Positions 21,155 through 31,992 are shown, counted from the stretch's first letter. The stretch is DNA of 64,000 nucleotides from Verrucomicrobia bacterium SCGC AAA164-E04 (GCA_000383715.1 KB911950.1:62001-126000), one strand, 5' to 3'. Numbers and translations: made by a program. Notes: a model not told the origin generated them from the letters alone.

Positions 21155-21420
21155 TGATGATTCATTTGAAGAAAATTGTTCCTGCGATACTTATTACGCT
21201 CGCCAGCTCCGAAAAAGCTCAAGCCTGCGCCACCTGCTTTGGTCAAAGTGATTCCAAATTGGCAGATGGCATGAGCTGGGGAATTCTGACGCTCATCGTT
21301 GTTGCCTATTCGGTCCTTTTTGGAATCGGGGCATTTTTTGCTTATCTCGTCTACCGGGGCAATCGTATGGCTTCCCAGATGGAGATGACGGCTGATGCGG
21401 AATCCAATTCGAATCCATAA
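21154..21420 (+). CDS. small CxxC membrane protein of the oxidase operon, unknown
   Basis: An 88-residue protein: signal-like hydrophobic N-terminus, then Cys25-Ala-Thr-Cys28 in ACATCFGQSD, then one strong membrane helix (GILTLIVVAYSVLFGIGAFF) and a hydrophilic tail. With cleavage near residue 24 the CxxC pair would sit at the mature N-terminus on the periplasmic face, next to where subunit II binds copper. The ATG at 21154 overlaps the previous stop; a GTG at 21151 is an alternative. Copper handling or CuA assembly is inferred from the motif and the flanking ctaC and SCO genes only. Confidence 0.75.
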   Translation: MMIHLKKIVPAILITLASSEKAQACATCFGQSDSKLADGMSWGILTLIVVAYSVLFGIGAFFAYLVYRGNRMASQMEMTADAESNSNP

Positions 21421-21453
21421 ACATCTTTCAATTACAACAAACTCAAGCTCGTT

Positions 21454-22224
21454 ATGTTTCAAGAACTGTTAAGTATGCCCGTTGTTGCTTCCGAACATGG
21501 TCAGGATGTAGACAACTTCATTATCTACATTCACTGGTTGATGCTGGCTCTGTTCATAGGATGGACCTCTTACTATCTTTATGCCCTGTTTCGTTTTCGA
21601 GAATCAAAAAACAAGAAAGCTGATTATGTAGGCTCGCGCACCCAATTTACCAGTTGGTTGGAATTGCTCGTTGCGGGTGTGGAAGCTATTCTTCTGTTGG
21701 GGTTTGCCATTCCTCTTTGGGCCAAGGTGGTTGAGTCCCTGCCTCCTGCTGATCAATCTACAGAAGTACGCGTGATGGCCCAGCAATTCGGTTGGAACTT
21801 CATGCATCCTGGTGCGGATGGAACATTTGGCAAGCAACAGTTTGAATTGGTTTCCGAAGATAACAAATTTGGGCGTGACCTTGAGGATCCATTTGGCAAG
21901 GACGACATTTTCACCCTCAACGAAATCCACATTCCGGTAGACAAGCCTGTCATTTTTCATATTTCTTCACTTGATGTGATTCACTCATTCAAGATCATCG
22001 CTCTAAGGATTTGTCAGGATGCTGTTCCTGGAATGAGCATACCTTCGTGGTGCATACCCAATAAGACAGGACGCTATCAGATCAATTGCGCTCAGCTTTG
22101 TGGTAACGGCCATTCCGCCATGACATCGGGATTCCTTTCCATCGATTCCACTGAAGATTATGACAGCTGGTTAGTTCAGAACACTCCAGCTGACGGTGAA
22201 GGTGGCGGAATGAGCTTTGAGTGA
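21454..22224 (+). CDS. ctaC: cytochrome c oxidase subunit II
   Basis: Carries the binuclear CuA centre that takes electrons from cytochrome c or a cupredoxin. Two N-terminal membrane helices (IYIHWLMLALFIGW and a second near residue 75) precede a periplasmic cupredoxin domain. The CuA ligands are complete: His177 (VIHSF), Cys212, Cys216 (CAQLCGNGH), His220 and Met223. Gln replaces the Glu often found between the two cysteines. There is no CxxCH heme site in the C-terminus, so this is an aa3 and not a caa3 oxidase. The gene is downstream of subunits I, III and IV, whereas it often comes first in other bacteria. Confidence 0.96.
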   Translation: MFQELLSMPVVASEHGQDVDNFIIYIHWLMLALFIGWTSYYLYALFRFRESKNKKADYVGSRTQFTSWLELLVAGVEAILLLGFAIPLWAKVVESLPPADQSTEVRVMAQQFGWNFMHPGADGTFGKQQFELVSEDNKFGRDLEDPFGKDDIFTLNEIHIPVDKPVIFHISSLDVIHSFKIIALRICQDAVPGMSIPSWCIPNKTGRYQINCAQLCGNGHSAMTSGFLSIDSTEDYDSWLVQNTPADGEGGGMSFE

Positions 22225-22293
22225 TCGGTTGAACGTATATTTCAGTCTCTATTTGAAGTATCAGGCGATCCTCGCATTCGCGTTTAGTTACAA

Positions 22294-22971
22294 ATGGATC
22301 TAGAAGAGCAGCGACGTAAAAATGCCTATCGCAGGCTGGCAGGATCAGGAGCTGTTTTAATAGTCCTTTTCATTGCCTACATTATCTTAATTCGTAGTCT
22401 GGACACTGCTCCTGCGGCCCAGACCAGTCCTCAGGAAATTGATTCGCGGCTCCCTGTCCTTCACACTTTGGGATCGCTCAGTCTGACTAATCAACTTGGC
22501 GAGCCTGTGGGGTTGGAAACTTTTCGTGGCAAACCATGGTTTGCCAATATTATTTTTACACGCTGCCCTGGCCCTTGTGCTCGCATGACGCGTCAATTGA
22601 GCTTCCTTCAGACAAAACTTCCGGAGGGATCAAAGGCGCAGTTGGTCTCCATCAGTACTGACCCTGAATTTGATACCGTCCAGGTGCTTCAAAAATATGC
22701 TCGAAAATTTGAAGCAAACACCGAATCATGGAGTTTCCTGACAGGCACCAAAGAGGAAATTTTTCGTGTATCCAGCGATGAATTATTGTTGGTTTTGATC
22801 GAAAAAGAAGAGGAACAGCGGGAATCTGAGAATGATATTTTTCTGCACAGCACGCTCACTGTTCTGGTCGATGGCGTGGGGCAAATTCGAGGTTCCTATG
22901 AAATCCTCGAAGAAGGTGCTCTCGAAGACGCACTCAACGACTTACAGCGACTGGAATCTGGTATAAATTAG
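22294..22971 (+). CDS. SCO1/SenC copper chaperone
   Basis: Thioredoxin-fold, membrane-anchored periplasmic protein that delivers copper to CuA of subunit II or keeps its cysteines reduced. One N-terminal helix (GAVLIVLFIAYIILI) anchors it. The copper site is present: Cys91 and Cys95 in FTRCPGPCARM and His185 in FLHSTLTVLVD. The 225 residues are typical. It follows ctaC by about 70 bases and is followed at once by a DUF420 gene, a combination common in copper-oxidase operons. Confidence 0.93.
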   Translation: MDLEEQRRKNAYRRLAGSGAVLIVLFIAYIILIRSLDTAPAAQTSPQEIDSRLPVLHTLGSLSLTNQLGEPVGLETFRGKPWFANIIFTRCPGPCARMTRQLSFLQTKLPEGSKAQLVSISTDPEFDTVQVLQKYARKFEANTESWSFLTGTKEEIFRVSSDELLLVLIEKEEEQRESENDIFLHSTLTVLVDGVGQIRGSYEILEEGALEDALNDLQRLESGIN

Positions 22972-22979
22972 TCATCATC

Positions 22980-23438
22980 ATGCAGCTTCAAGACCTTCCA
23001 TTAATCAACGCAATCCTAAATTCATGCAGCGCCATACTGCTTGCTTTTGGCTTTGCTGCTATCAAAAAAGACAACAAGGAGCTTCATAAAAAATGCATGG
23101 TTGGAGCGCTTGTTACCTCTTCCCTTTTCCTTACATGTTATGTTACATATCATGTTGGCATGCAGCGTGTTTATGGGGCTGCACATACCAAGTTCATGGA
23201 CCCATCATGGTTCAGGCCTTACTATTTAACGCTTCTTGTGTCTCACCTTATCCTCGCCATTGCCATTGTTCCGATGGTGATCCTCACTGTGCTGCATGCT
23301 ATCAAGCAAAGGTGGGAAAAGCACCGAAGGATTGCGAAATGGACATGGCCTTGTTGGATGTATGTATCAGTCACCGGCGTTCTGATTTACCTTTTGCTTT
23401 ATCAGATCTTTCCTCAAACGCCGCCGCCCCTGCCTTGA
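22980..23438 (+). CDS. DUF420 membrane protein
   Basis: A 152-residue protein with four membrane helices and family-typical features: LPLINAILNSCSAILLAFGF at the start, KDNKELHKKCMVGAL, TCYVTYHVG, and a final helix with WPCWMYVSVTGVLIYLLLYQ. DUF420 proteins are regularly found beside heme-copper oxidases and are presumed to act in their assembly; the exact role is not established. It begins eight bases after the SCO stop and ends the + strand oxidase island. Confidence 0.9.
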   Translation: MQLQDLPLINAILNSCSAILLAFGFAAIKKDNKELHKKCMVGALVTSSLFLTCYVTYHVGMQRVYGAAHTKFMDPSWFRPYYLTLLVSHLILAIAIVPMVILTVLHAIKQRWEKHRRIAKWTWPCWMYVSVTGVLIYLLLYQIFPQTPPPLP

Positions 23439-23472
23439 TTGGATTCAAAGTCCGGAGGGTAACCACTGCCCA

Positions 23473-24912
23473 TCAAGGTCGCATGGGGAAGAGGCTTGAT
23501 GCGATCAAAGTCAACAGCAGACCGGCAATGGAAATGACGGCAAGACTAGCGGACCATGTCTTGAGCGTTTCTCTTTCAGTCATCCCGCTCAATTTGCACA
23601 CCACCCAGAAGCCGGAATCATTCATCCACGAAACCATGCCTGACCCGCACCCTATGGCCAGAAAGACGTAAACTGGGTGATATGCAAGGGTGCTGCCATC
23701 ACCGATGACGGATGCCATCATTCCGGTCGTCGTAATCATCGACACCGTGCCTGACCCCTGTGCTGTTTTCATGAGGGCAGCCATCATCCATCCAAGGAGA
23801 ATATGGCTCAATCCCAAGGTGGTGGATAAGCCGGCAATGGCGCCACCAATGCCCGCCAATTTGATCATTGCTCCAAACGCTCCACCTGCGGCGGTGATCA
23901 GGATAATGACGCCCGCTGTTTCAAGTGCGTGATTCAATTTTGAACTCATCACTTCCTTACTCAGGGAGGTCTGTCTTATCAGAACAATGACGGCAGCCGC
24001 AGTTGCCAATGTCATCGCCATGAGTTTGTTTCCCAGCACCATGAATACACCCGAAAAAGCACCCAAATATGTTGCGAGTTCAAAAGCTTCCACAATGGAG
24101 GCCGAGCCAATAAGAACGACAGGAAGAGCGACGGGCAAGAGGCTCCCAAACAATGAAGGCAGTTCAGCCTCCTGAGCGTTCATCAAGCTGCCCGTGCTTT
24201 CGCTTGCCTGAGAAATCCCATTGTGGGGTGAGATATGCAATCCATGATTGATCCGCTCTGCTGCGATCATTGAGATGGCGGCAACAGGAACCCCGATCAG
24301 GATTCCCCAAAGCATTCCGGTCCCCAAGTGTATGTTTAAATTGACGGCCATGAATAGTGGCCCAGGAGTTGGCGGAACCAACGTGTGGGTGATCACTGCG
24401 CCACTGCAAATGGCCATGATATAAAGCGCATAATTTTTTCCGGTCTTCAAACTCAATCCTCTCGCAAGGGGGATCAACAGGAAAAAAACCGTGTCAAAGA
24501 AGACTGGAATGCCGAGGATGAAACCGCAAATCAAAAGAGCCCATGCTGCTCTCGCTTCACCGAGCATGCTTACCATGACTCTTACGACTTTTTCGGCAGC
24601 ACCGCTTTCCATCATGCAAATGCCAATGATGGATGCCAGTGCAATGACCCATGCGATCTTACCCGCCGTCGACCCCATTTCCAGCATGGGTTGTTCCAGG
24701 GCGTTGATCCATGCCTGGGTAACTTGTCCTTTGCCAGTGCCAAAAAGATTGAGGATCCCAACTACCATCGCTGCCAGCATCAGGGAAAGGAAGGCGTGGA
24801 TTTTCAACCACGTGATCGACATGATCACCGTTATCATTCCAGCCGCCAGGCAGACAAACGGCCAAGCAGTCCAATCCGTGTTACTGGAAATCTGGGCAAG
24901 ATTCAGGATCAT
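23473..24912 (-). CDS. GntP-family gluconate/organic acid:H+ symporter
   Basis: A 479-residue permease with about 12-13 membrane segments, of the gluconate transporter family. Supporting stretches include FVCLAAGMITVIMSITWLKI near the start, ESGAAEKVVRVMVSMLG, LICGFILGIPVFFDTVFFLL, SGAVITHTLVPPTPGPL, and AGIGGAIAGLSTTLG, which follow the GntP pattern in order. The substrate could be gluconate or another sugar acid; no kinase or dehydratase gene is adjacent to decide. It is convergent with the DUF420 gene, 34 bases apart, and lies downstream of gcvP on the same strand. Confidence 0.92.
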   Translation of the reverse strand: MILNLAQISSNTDWTAWPFVCLAAGMITVIMSITWLKIHAFLSLMLAAMVVGILNLFGTGKGQVTQAWINALEQPMLEMGSTAGKIAWVIALASIIGICMMESGAAEKVVRVMVSMLGEARAAWALLICGFILGIPVFFDTVFFLLIPLARGLSLKTGKNYALYIMAICSGAVITHTLVPPTPGPLFMAVNLNIHLGTGMLWGILIGVPVAAISMIAAERINHGLHISPHNGISQASESTGSLMNAQEAELPSLFGSLLPVALPVVLIGSASIVEAFELATYLGAFSGVFMVLGNKLMAMTLATAAAVIVLIRQTSLSKEVMSSKLNHALETAGVIILITAAGGAFGAMIKLAGIGGAIAGLSTTLGLSHILLGWMMAALMKTAQGSGTVSMITTTGMMASVIGDGSTLAYHPVYVFLAIGCGSGMVSWMNDSGFWVVCKLSGMTERETLKTWSASLAVISIAGLLLTLIASSLFPMRP

Positions 24913-25045
24913 GAGTGTCGGTTTCGGAATGAAAATGACACTACCTGAAGCTCACCCGATATCCAAGCCAAATTCAGATCATGCGCTCTTCAACTGCTTC
25001 TGAATGAACGATCGTTGCTGTCTGAATCGACTGACACTCGAAAAT

Positions 25046-27904
25046 TTATTTTTCGGACAAGTTACTCATGAATGCTTCCATTCCCGCGCAAGAACACACA
25101 GGGTTTCTGTCTCCGTAAACATTGTCGATGCGTCCGACGCGTGGCCAAAACTTGTGTTCCTGCTGGCTCTCCAGTGGGAACCCTGCATCCATCCGGGAGT
25201 AAGGGTGGCTCCAATGTTCGACCGCCACCGAATCTGCTGTGTGTGGCGCGTTTTTCAGTAGGTTGTCTTTTGAATCGATGGAACCTTCTTCAATCGCTTT
25301 TATCTCAGCGTGGATTTGAATCATGGCTTCACAAAATCGATCTATTTCTGCCATGCATTCACTTTCAGTAGGTTCAATCATCATGGTCCCCGCCACAGGC
25401 CAGGATACGGTTGGTGCATGAAATCCATAATCCATCAACCGTTTGGCGACGTCTTCGACAGTGACTTTCTTGAATTGCCTCAAATCGATAATGCATTCGT
25501 GAGCTACCATCTTGTTTTTTCCTCTGTAAAGCACAGGGAAAAACGGATCGAGGCGATTCGCAATGTAGTTGGCGTTCAGGATGGCGACTTGAGTTGCTTT
25601 GCGCAGTCCCTGCGCTCCCATTGCTCGTATGTAAACCCACGAGATGGTGACAATGCTTGCACTGCCCCATGGTGCTGCGGCAACAGGCCCCACTCTGTCT
25701 TCTCCCGGCAGTGGAATCACCGAATGCCCCGGTAAGAACGGGGTCAAGTGAGATGCAACGGCAATAGGGCCAACTCCCGGACCACCTCCTCCATGAGGGA
25801 TGCAAAAGGTTTTGTGGAGATTCAAATGACAGACATCAGCTCCATAGTCACCAGGTCTGCAGACTCCCACTTGAGCATTCATATTGGCACCGTCAAGATA
25901 CACCTGCCCTCCGTGTTGGTGGATCAAATCGCAGATGGCTCGAATACCTTCTTCGAAAACACCATGGGTCGAAGGGTAGGTAATCATGAGCGCAGCGAGT
26001 GCGTCAGCGTGTTGCTCCGCCTTGGCTTTTAAATCTTCGAAATCTATATTTCCCTGATCATCGCATCGCACCCCGACAACGTCCATGCCTGCCATCACTG
26101 CACTTGCTGGATTGGTGCCGTGGGCCGATTGAGGAATGATGCAAATCCGCCGTTGGTTTTCCCCTCGGCTTTCCAAGTATTGACGGATGACCAGGAGTCC
26201 CGCGTATTCTCCCTGGGCCCCCGCATTAGGTTGAAGGCTGACACTGTGAAATCCGGTGATGTCTGACAGCCACTGCTCAAGGTCACTGAAAATCTGTTGA
26301 TATCCCCGAGCTTGCTCCAATGGAACAAAGGGGTGGATTGCAGCAATTTCAGGCCAGCTGATGGCAAGCATTTCAATGGTGGCATTCAGCTTCATTGTGC
26401 AGGAGCCGAGCGGGATCATGGAGGTGGTCAATGACAGATCCCTTGACTCCAGACGCCGCAGATACCTGAGCATCTCAGTTTCTGAATGGTATTTGTGGAA
26501 AACCTCGTGTGTTAAATAGGGAGTTGTTCGGATCAAATCATCTGGAATCGAAAAGCCCTCTTTGGCACTCTTCACACGTTCACTACCAAACAAATTGCAC
26601 AGCTCTTCCACATCTTTCTCAGTCGCCGTTTCATCCAGTGAAATGCCGATTGTCTGTCGATCAATTTTTCGGAGGTTGATTCCCAGAGCCCTGGCTTTTT
26701 CCAGTAAAGAATCCGCATTGCCCGAGCTGAGCTCGACACGCAGTGTGTCGAAAAAATCAGCATGCACGATGCGTTGTCCATTGGCATCCAGGCCGGCTGC
26801 CAGAGTGGACGTTAATTGGTGCACATAGGTGGCGATTTTCTTTAACTGCGCTGGGCCGTGATAGATCGCATACATTGCCGACATATTTGCCAGCAAAGCC
26901 TGCGCTGTGCAGATGTTACTGGTGGCTTTCTCACGACGTATATGTTGTTCGCGGGTCTGAAGTGCGAGGCGATAAGCTACTTTTCCACGAGAGTCTCTTG
27001 ACACGCCCACGATGCGTCCGGGTATTTTACGCTTGAACGCATTGCGCGTGGCAAAAAAGGCTGCATGAGGTCCCCCGTATCCCATGGGAACTCCAAATCG
27101 CTGCGAGGAGCCGATGACAATATCGGCTTTCATTTCGCCTGGAGACTTAAGCAGGGTCATGGCGAGCAGGTCTGTCGCCACGATAGCCAGGGCATCGGCA
27201 TTGTGTGTTTCCTGAATCAGAGATTCCGGTGAAAGGATGTTCCCGTCTGTGCCTGGATACTGCATCAGCACCGCGAACGTTTTTGAGCAGGGTTTCAGTT
27301 GCCGTGCCTCTTCGACCCTGACATTGATACCCAACGGAAGCGCGCGGGTTCGAAGCACAGATATTGTTTGAGGATGGCAATCCGCAGACACCTTGATGAT
27401 GTGACGCTCATCGGATCCTTTTGCCCCATAACTCAATGCCATGGCTTCAGCTGCGGCAGTACCCTCATCGAGCAGGGACGCATTGGCAATATCCATGCCC
27501 GCCAGATCGCACACCATCGTCTGGAAGTAAAAAAGGCATTCCAGGCGGCCCTGTGCTATTTCTGCCTGGTAGGGAGTGTATTGAGTATACCACCCTGGGT
27601 TTTCAAGCAATTTACGTTGGATTACCGGAGGCACGATGCAGTTGTGATACCCCATACCGATGTAGGAACGGAAAACTTTATTACGTTCAGCCACCTGCCT
27701 GAGAGAATGGATGACTTCGTGCTCATGCAGCGGGGCTGGAAGCTTGAGGTTATTCTCCAGACGTATATCGGCAGGAACGGTTGCCTCCGTCATTGCCGTC
27801 AAATCTCCTTGGCCGATGTATTTCAGCATGGATTCGATATCTGAATCCGATGGACCAATATGACGTTCCGAAAATAAGTCAGGATGTTTTAACATAGAAT
27901 GCAT
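25046..27904 (-). CDS. gcvP: glycine dehydrogenase (decarboxylating), P protein
   Basis: PLP enzyme of the glycine cleavage system that decarboxylates glycine and passes the aminomethyl group to the H protein lipoate. The 952 residues are the fused single-chain form. The PLP lysine is Lys698 in [18 protein letters not shown]. Other signatures: [14 protein letters not shown] at the N-terminus, [21 protein letters not shown] and [16 protein letters not shown]. Starts at 27904 or three codons later (27895) are equally possible. gcvT and gcvH are not adjacent. I see no glycine riboswitch in the 240 bases upstream. Confidence 0.96.
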   Translation of the reverse strand: MHSMLKHPDLFSERHIGPSDSDIESMLKYIGQGDLTAMTEATVPADIRLENNLKLPAPLHEHEVIHSLRQVAERNKVFRSYIGMGYHNCIVPPVIQRKLLENPGWYTQYTPYQAEIAQGRLECLFYFQTMVCDLAGMDIANASLLDEGTAAAEAMALSYGAKGSDERHIIKVSADCHPQTISVLRTRALPLGINVRVEEARQLKPCSKTFAVLMQYPGTDGNILSPESLIQETHNADALAIVATDLLAMTLLKSPGEMKADIVIGSSQRFGVPMGYGGPHAAFFATRNAFKRKIPGRIVGVSRDSRGKVAYRLALQTREQHIRREKATSNICTAQALLANMSAMYAIYHGPAQLKKIATYVHQLTSTLAAGLDANGQRIVHADFFDTLRVELSSGNADSLLEKARALGINLRKIDRQTIGISLDETATEKDVEELCNLFGSERVKSAKEGFSIPDDLIRTTPYLTHEVFHKYHSETEMLRYLRRLESRDLSLTTSMIPLGSCTMKLNATIEMLAISWPEIAAIHPFVPLEQARGYQQIFSDLEQWLSDITGFHSVSLQPNAGAQGEYAGLLVIRQYLESRGENQRRICIIPQSAHGTNPASAVMAGMDVVGVRCDDQGNIDFEDLKAKAEQHADALAALMITYPSTHGVFEEGIRAICDLIHQHGGQVYLDGANMNAQVGVCRPGDYGADVCHLNLHKTFCIPHGGGGPGVGPIAVASHLTPFLPGHSVIPLPGEDRVGPVAAAPWGSASIVTISWVYIRAMGAQGLRKATQVAILNANYIANRLDPFFPVLYRGKNKMVAHECIIDLRQFKKVTVEDVAKRLMDYGFHAPTVSWPVAGTMMIEPTESECMAEIDRFCEAMIQIHAEIKAIEEGSIDSKDNLLKNAPHTADSVAVEHWSHPYSRMDAGFPLESQQEHKFWPRVGRIDNVYGDRNPVCSCAGMEAFMSNLSEK

Positions 27905-28147
27905 TCAATATGGCTTTGGAGTCGGGGTAATTGCCTGATTGAGATACAGCTGATGCTCAGGCTTGGATCCTCTTCAACCTAAATTTAGTGTATCGTAAGC
28001 AGCTTTGGTTTCAAGTTAGTTTCTGACGTATCATGATAAGTCGATATGAAAAGTTATGGCGTTCTGTTTTTTGATCTTTTGCAATCCCTTCGTTTTTGTG
28101 AGACTAGGTGCTTCCAAGCAACCGGGCTTGGACGGAATTCAGAGTTT

Positions 28148-29872
28148 ATGAAAAAAAAGACAAGTTCCAGCAAACCTAAAGCTGCAAAGCTCAAGCAGGA
28201 TTTAAATCGCAAATATTCGGCCATGATCGTCGACGGTCCGGAGCGGGCCGCAAGTCGCGCCATGCTGCATGCGGTTGGTTTTGAGCGCAAAGATTTTAAG
28301 AAATCTCAGATCGGTGTTGCTTCGACGTGGGGAATGGTCACCCCTTGCAATATGCACATCAACAAACTGTCCGACCATGTGACTCAAGGGGTTGATTCGA
28401 ATGGTGGTAAAGGGGTTGTCTTCAACACGATCACTATTTCCGATGGTATTTCCATGGGCACCGAGGGCATGAAGTATTCACTTGTCTCTCGAGAAGTGAT
28501 TGACGACTCGATTGAAACGGTTGTGGGTTGTGAGGGCTTTGACGGGGTAGTTGCCGTTGGTGGTTGCGACAAGAACATGCCGGGTTGCCTGATGGGATTG
28601 GCCAGATTGAATCGCCCCAGTGTTTTCGTCTATGGGGGTACAATTTTACCCGGTTGTTTTCAAAAGAAAGATGTGGACATTATTTCCGTTTTCGAGGCGG
28701 TTGGTAAGCATGCTAACAATCAGATGACGGATCGACAACTGGCCAACCTGGAAGCGTGTGCGATTCCCGGGGCTGGTTCTTGCGGTGGGATGTATACGGC
28801 CAATACGATGGCATCCGGTATCGAGGCATTGGGGATGTCTCTTCCAAACAGCTCGGCGCAAGCAGCGGTATCTGCTGAAAAACGGTCGGATTGCGAACAG
28901 GCAGGCCAAGCGGTGATGAAGCTTCTCAAGCTAGGGATTCGTCCTCGTGACATCATGACAAAGAAGGCGTTTGAAAATGCCATCACCGTCATCACTGCAC
29001 TGGGTGGTTCAACCAACGCCGTGCTTCATTTGCTAGGTATGGCCCATTCTGCAGGGGTGAAGTTGAGCATCGACGATTTCACGCGCATAGGTAAGAAAGT
29101 ACCCGTTTTGGCGGATCTCAAACCCAGCGGAAAATACGTCATGGCGGAACTTGTCAGGATCGGTGGATTGACCCCGCTTATGAAAATACTTCTCGATAAA
29201 GGGCTTCTTCATGGTGATTGCCTTACCGTGACGGGAAAAACTGTTGCAGAAAATTTGGCTGATGTGAAACCATACCCCAAAGGCCAGGACGTTATTCGCG
29301 GTTTTGATAATCCAGTCAAGAAAGACGGTCACCTCGTCATCCTTTATGGAAACTTGGCAGAAACCGGTGCGGTAGCCAAGATTAGCGGTAAAGAAGGGCT
29401 GCGATTTGAGGGTAAAGCCAAAGTTTATGACTCTGAGGAGAAAGCCTTGCAGGCTATTCTAAACGATAAAATCAAGAAAGGTGATGTGATCGTCATTCGT
29501 TACGAGGGACCGAAAGGTGGCCCAGGTATGCGAGAAATGTTATCTCCTACCTCTGCGATCATGGGCAAAGGACTTGGAAAAGAAGTTGCTCTCATCACGG
29601 ATGGACGTTTTTCGGGGGGAAGTCACGGTTTTGTCGTGGGGCATGTGACTCCAGAGGCAGCTGAGGGAGGATTGTTAGGATTGGTGAAGAGTGGAGATAA
29701 AATTGTCATCGATGCTGAAAATCGAACACTCGATCTCAAAGTGCCAAAGACCGAAATCAACAAACGACGAAAAAAATGGAAAGCACCCAAGCCTCAATAC
29801 AAGCGTGGAGTGCTGGCCAAATATGCAAAACTTGTCAACTCTGCTCACTTGGGAGCTGTCACCGATGCTTAA
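28148..29872 (+). CDS. ilvD: dihydroxy-acid dehydratase
   Basis: Dehydrates 2,3-dihydroxy-isovalerate and its methyl homologue in valine and isoleucine synthesis. The 574 residues from the ATG at 28148 match the family; the longer frame from 28046 adds a Cys/Phe-rich stretch unlike IlvD. Three cysteines, Cys67 (TPCNMH), Cys140 (GGCDKNMPG) and Cys212 ([12 protein letters not shown]), fit a [2Fe-2S] cluster-type enzyme. The C-terminus has the [21 protein letters not shown] and [14 protein letters not shown] segments. It is divergent from gcvP and closed by its own terminator. Confidence 0.96.
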   Translation: MKKKTSSSKPKAAKLKQDLNRKYSAMIVDGPERAASRAMLHAVGFERKDFKKSQIGVASTWGMVTPCNMHINKLSDHVTQGVDSNGGKGVVFNTITISDGISMGTEGMKYSLVSREVIDDSIETVVGCEGFDGVVAVGGCDKNMPGCLMGLARLNRPSVFVYGGTILPGCFQKKDVDIISVFEAVGKHANNQMTDRQLANLEACAIPGAGSCGGMYTANTMASGIEALGMSLPNSSAQAAVSAEKRSDCEQAGQAVMKLLKLGIRPRDIMTKKAFENAITVITALGGSTNAVLHLLGMAHSAGVKLSIDDFTRIGKKVPVLADLKPSGKYVMAELVRIGGLTPLMKILLDKGLLHGDCLTVTGKTVAENLADVKPYPKGQDVIRGFDNPVKKDGHLVILYGNLAETGAVAKISGKEGLRFEGKAKVYDSEEKALQAILNDKIKKGDVIVIRYEGPKGGPGMREMLSPTSAIMGKGLGKEVALITDGRFSGGSHGFVVGHVTPEAAEGGLLGLVKSGDKIVIDAENRTLDLKVPKTEINKRRKKWKAPKPQYKRGVLAKYAKLVNSAHLGAVTDA

Positions 29873-29900
29873 TCATACCGTGATAAAATTGATTTGACAC

Positions 29901-29934
29901 AGCTGGAGGTTCTTTCGAATCTCCAGCTTTCTTG
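29901..29934 (+). terminator. rho-independent terminator after ilvD
   Basis: AGCTGGAGGTT (29901-29911), loop CTTTCG, AATCTCCAGCT (29918-29928): eleven pairs with one G-T wobble, followed by TTCTTG. It isolates ilvD from the transporter genes that start at 29961. Confidence 0.85.
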
Positions 29935-29960
29935 CACTTTCCTTGCTACCCTACTCTACC

Positions 29961-30905
29961 ATGCTCCAATCATACCACCGACAAGTCTGGCAGCTTCTGG
30001 CCTGCTCATGTTTGCTGGCCCTTTTTGCCGGTTGCTCCGTCAAGAAGATGGCGATTCGACAGGTCGGCAATGCCTTTGCCGGCACCGGGACAAGTTTTGC
30101 CTCCGATAATGATCCTGAACTCATCCGTGAGGCCCTGCCTTTTTCACTCAAACTCATGGACAGTTTGTTGGCTGAAATTCCGGATCATCAACCGCTGTTG
30201 CTGGCAACCTCCAGTGCATATGCTCAGTATGCCTATGCTTTTCTGCAAATGGATGCGGACCGGTTGGAGGACTTGGATTTCAGGCAGTCTCAGGCTTTGC
30301 GCAAAAGGGCTGCGAACTTATTTGTCCGAGCACGTGACTATGGTTTACAAGGCCTCGAAGTCGATCATTCAGGATTCGCTGTTTTATTACGTGCAGATCC
30401 CAAAAGTGCGGTTTTGAACCTCAGGAAAGAACAGGTTCCCTTGATGTATTGGACGGCAGCCGCTTGGGCTGGGGCTGTCAACCTTTCCAAAGAAAATCCG
30501 TATCTAATTGCCGAGATACCTCAACTTGAGGCACTCATGGATCAGGCCTTGGTTTTAGATCCTGTCTGGAATGATGGAGCCATTCACAGTTTCATGATCA
30601 CCTATGCCATGGCGCGTCAGGGTATGAACAGTGATCCGGTGGAAGAGTCGAAGAAACATTTTGAGAAGGCTCTAGAGTGTTCGAGAGGGCAGCAAGTGGC
30701 TCCTTATGTGTCTTATGCTGAATCAGTTGCTGTTCAAGAGCAGGATATGGAATTGTTTGAATCTCTGTTGAGTCAGGCTTTGAGCATTGATACAGATGAA
30801 TATTTGCAGTACCGATTGGTCAATATAATCATGCAGAAACGTGCTCGATGGCTTCTGGAAAGAAAGGATGATTTGATCCTGCCTCCGCTTGATGCCATCG
30901 ATTAG
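29961..30905 (+). CDS. TatT-like lipoprotein (TRAP transporter T component)
   Basis: A lipoprotein of 314 residues from the ATG at 29961. The lipobox LFAGC with Cys25 marks signal peptidase II processing. The mature part is all alpha-helical with Ala/Leu/Tyr-rich helices (SSAYAQYAYAFLQMDADRL, KRAANLFVRARDYGLQGL, EALMDQALVLDPVWNDGA), matching the TRAP-associated TatT family known from Treponema Tp0956, where a TPR-like trimer partners with the substrate-binding protein. The DctP and DctQM genes follow on the same strand, which supports the call. A TTG at 29943 would add six residues; the ATG gives a better signal peptide. Confidence 0.88.
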   Translation: MLQSYHRQVWQLLACSCLLALFAGCSVKKMAIRQVGNAFAGTGTSFASDNDPELIREALPFSLKLMDSLLAEIPDHQPLLLATSSAYAQYAYAFLQMDADRLEDLDFRQSQALRKRAANLFVRARDYGLQGLEVDHSGFAVLLRADPKSAVLNLRKEQVPLMYWTAAAWAGAVNLSKENPYLIAEIPQLEALMDQALVLDPVWNDGAIHSFMITYAMARQGMNSDPVEESKKHFEKALECSRGQQVAPYVSYAESVAVQEQDMELFESLLSQALSIDTDEYLQYRLVNIIMQKRARWLLERKDDLILPPLDAID

Positions 30906-30960
30906 AAATCTCGATGTGTTCGAGGTGTATACTCAGTAAAATTTTTTAGTTACAACCCAT

Positions 30961-31992
30961 ATGAATGATTCTACATTAAAATGCATGAAGTCAGCGATGC
31001 GAGCGGGAATCTTTTTCTTTGCTCTGGCTGCATTTAGCTGGTGCTTAAACATGGATGCCGCAACGCGTCTTCGGTTAGGCACTTTGGTGCCGAAGGGGTC
31101 TTCCTACTACTACCACCTCAAACAAATGGAGAGTGCCTGGAAAGCAGCTCCTGGGGGTGGCGCTTCATTGGCAATTTATCCTGATGGCCGCCTGGGGGGA
31201 GAGGCCGAAATGGTGCGGCGCATGCGGTCCGGGCAATTGCAGGTAGGATTACTTACCGTGGTTGGTCTTTCTGAAATTGAGCCCAAGGTGACCGGTCTGC
31301 AAGACATTCCCATGATGTTTCATTCGCTCGATGAAGTGGAATATGTCGCAAAGGAGTTAGGTCAAGATCTTTCGGATCTAATGGCTGCTAAAGGTTTCAT
31401 CGTTCTGAGCTGGTCACATGCAGGCTGGATACACTTTTTTGCTAAGGAACCTATCCGAACCATTGATGATGTTCGAAACACTAAAATTTTTTCATGGGCA
31501 GGCAACCCTGGCACGGTGAAGGTCCTTCAAAAAAATGGTTTTCACCCTGTGCCGCTTGAGACAAAAGACATTGTTCCCGGACTTCAAACGGGCATGATCA
31601 CTTCTGTCACCATGCCACCCTTGGCGGCCAATTTCAGTCAGATAGATACTCGTGCTCCTTACATGCTCAAAATTAACTGGGGGGCTCTGGCTGGTGGTTT
31701 GGTGATCACTAAAAAAGCTTGGGATAAACTTTCACCCGCACAACAATCGCACATGAAGGAAGCTGCTGAGAAGGCAGGGAAAGGGATCCAGCTTGATGGT
31801 CGTACGGAGGCAAGGGAGTCCATTGAAGCCATGAAAAAGCGAGGTTTGAAGGTGATTGAACCAACCCCCGCAGAATTGGAAGAATGGCGCAAGGAAACAG
31901 AAAAAGCATATCCTGACATCAAGAAGCTCCTAGTCGATGAGTCCATGTTTGATAAGGTGAAGTCATTATTGGAGCGTTACCGCAAACAGTAG
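30961..31992 (+). CDS. TRAP transporter substrate-binding protein (DctP)
   Basis: Periplasmic binding protein of the tripartite transporter, 343 residues with an N-terminal signal peptide (cleavage near MDAA). The family pattern is clear: LRLGTLVPKGSSYYYHLKQM at the mature N-terminus, IYPDGRLGGEAEMVRRMRSGQLQ, and later TKDIVPGLQTGMITSVTMPP. The family's usual Arg that binds a carboxylate is not assigned here with certainty, and TatT-associated DctP proteins are thought to bind hydrophobic ligands, so the substrate is open. It sits between TatT and DctQM. Confidence 0.93.
   Translation: MNDSTLKCMKSAMRAGIFFFALAAFSWCLNMDAATRLRLGTLVPKGSSYYYHLKQMESAWKAAPGGGASLAIYPDGRLGGEAEMVRRMRSGQLQVGLLTVVGLSEIEPKVTGLQDIPMMFHSLDEVEYVAKELGQDLSDLMAAKGFIVLSWSHAGWIHFFAKEPIRTIDDVRNTKIFSWAGNPGTVKVLQKNGFHPVPLETKDIVPGLQTGMITSVTMPPLAANFSQIDTRAPYMLKINWGALAGGLVITKKAWDKLSPAQQSHMKEAAEKAGKGIQLDGRTEARESIEAMKKRGLKVIEPTPAELEEWRKETEKAYPDIKKLLVDESMFDKVKSLLERYRKQ

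Noticed and set aside
27905..28147. Glycine riboswitch before gcvP
   Set aside because: None of the conserved glycine aptamer segments were found on the minus strand upstream of the gene.
28046..28147. Upstream extension of IlvD
   Set aside because: The extra 34 residues are rich in Cys and Phe, unlike IlvD N-termini, and an ATG at 28148 gives the standard length.
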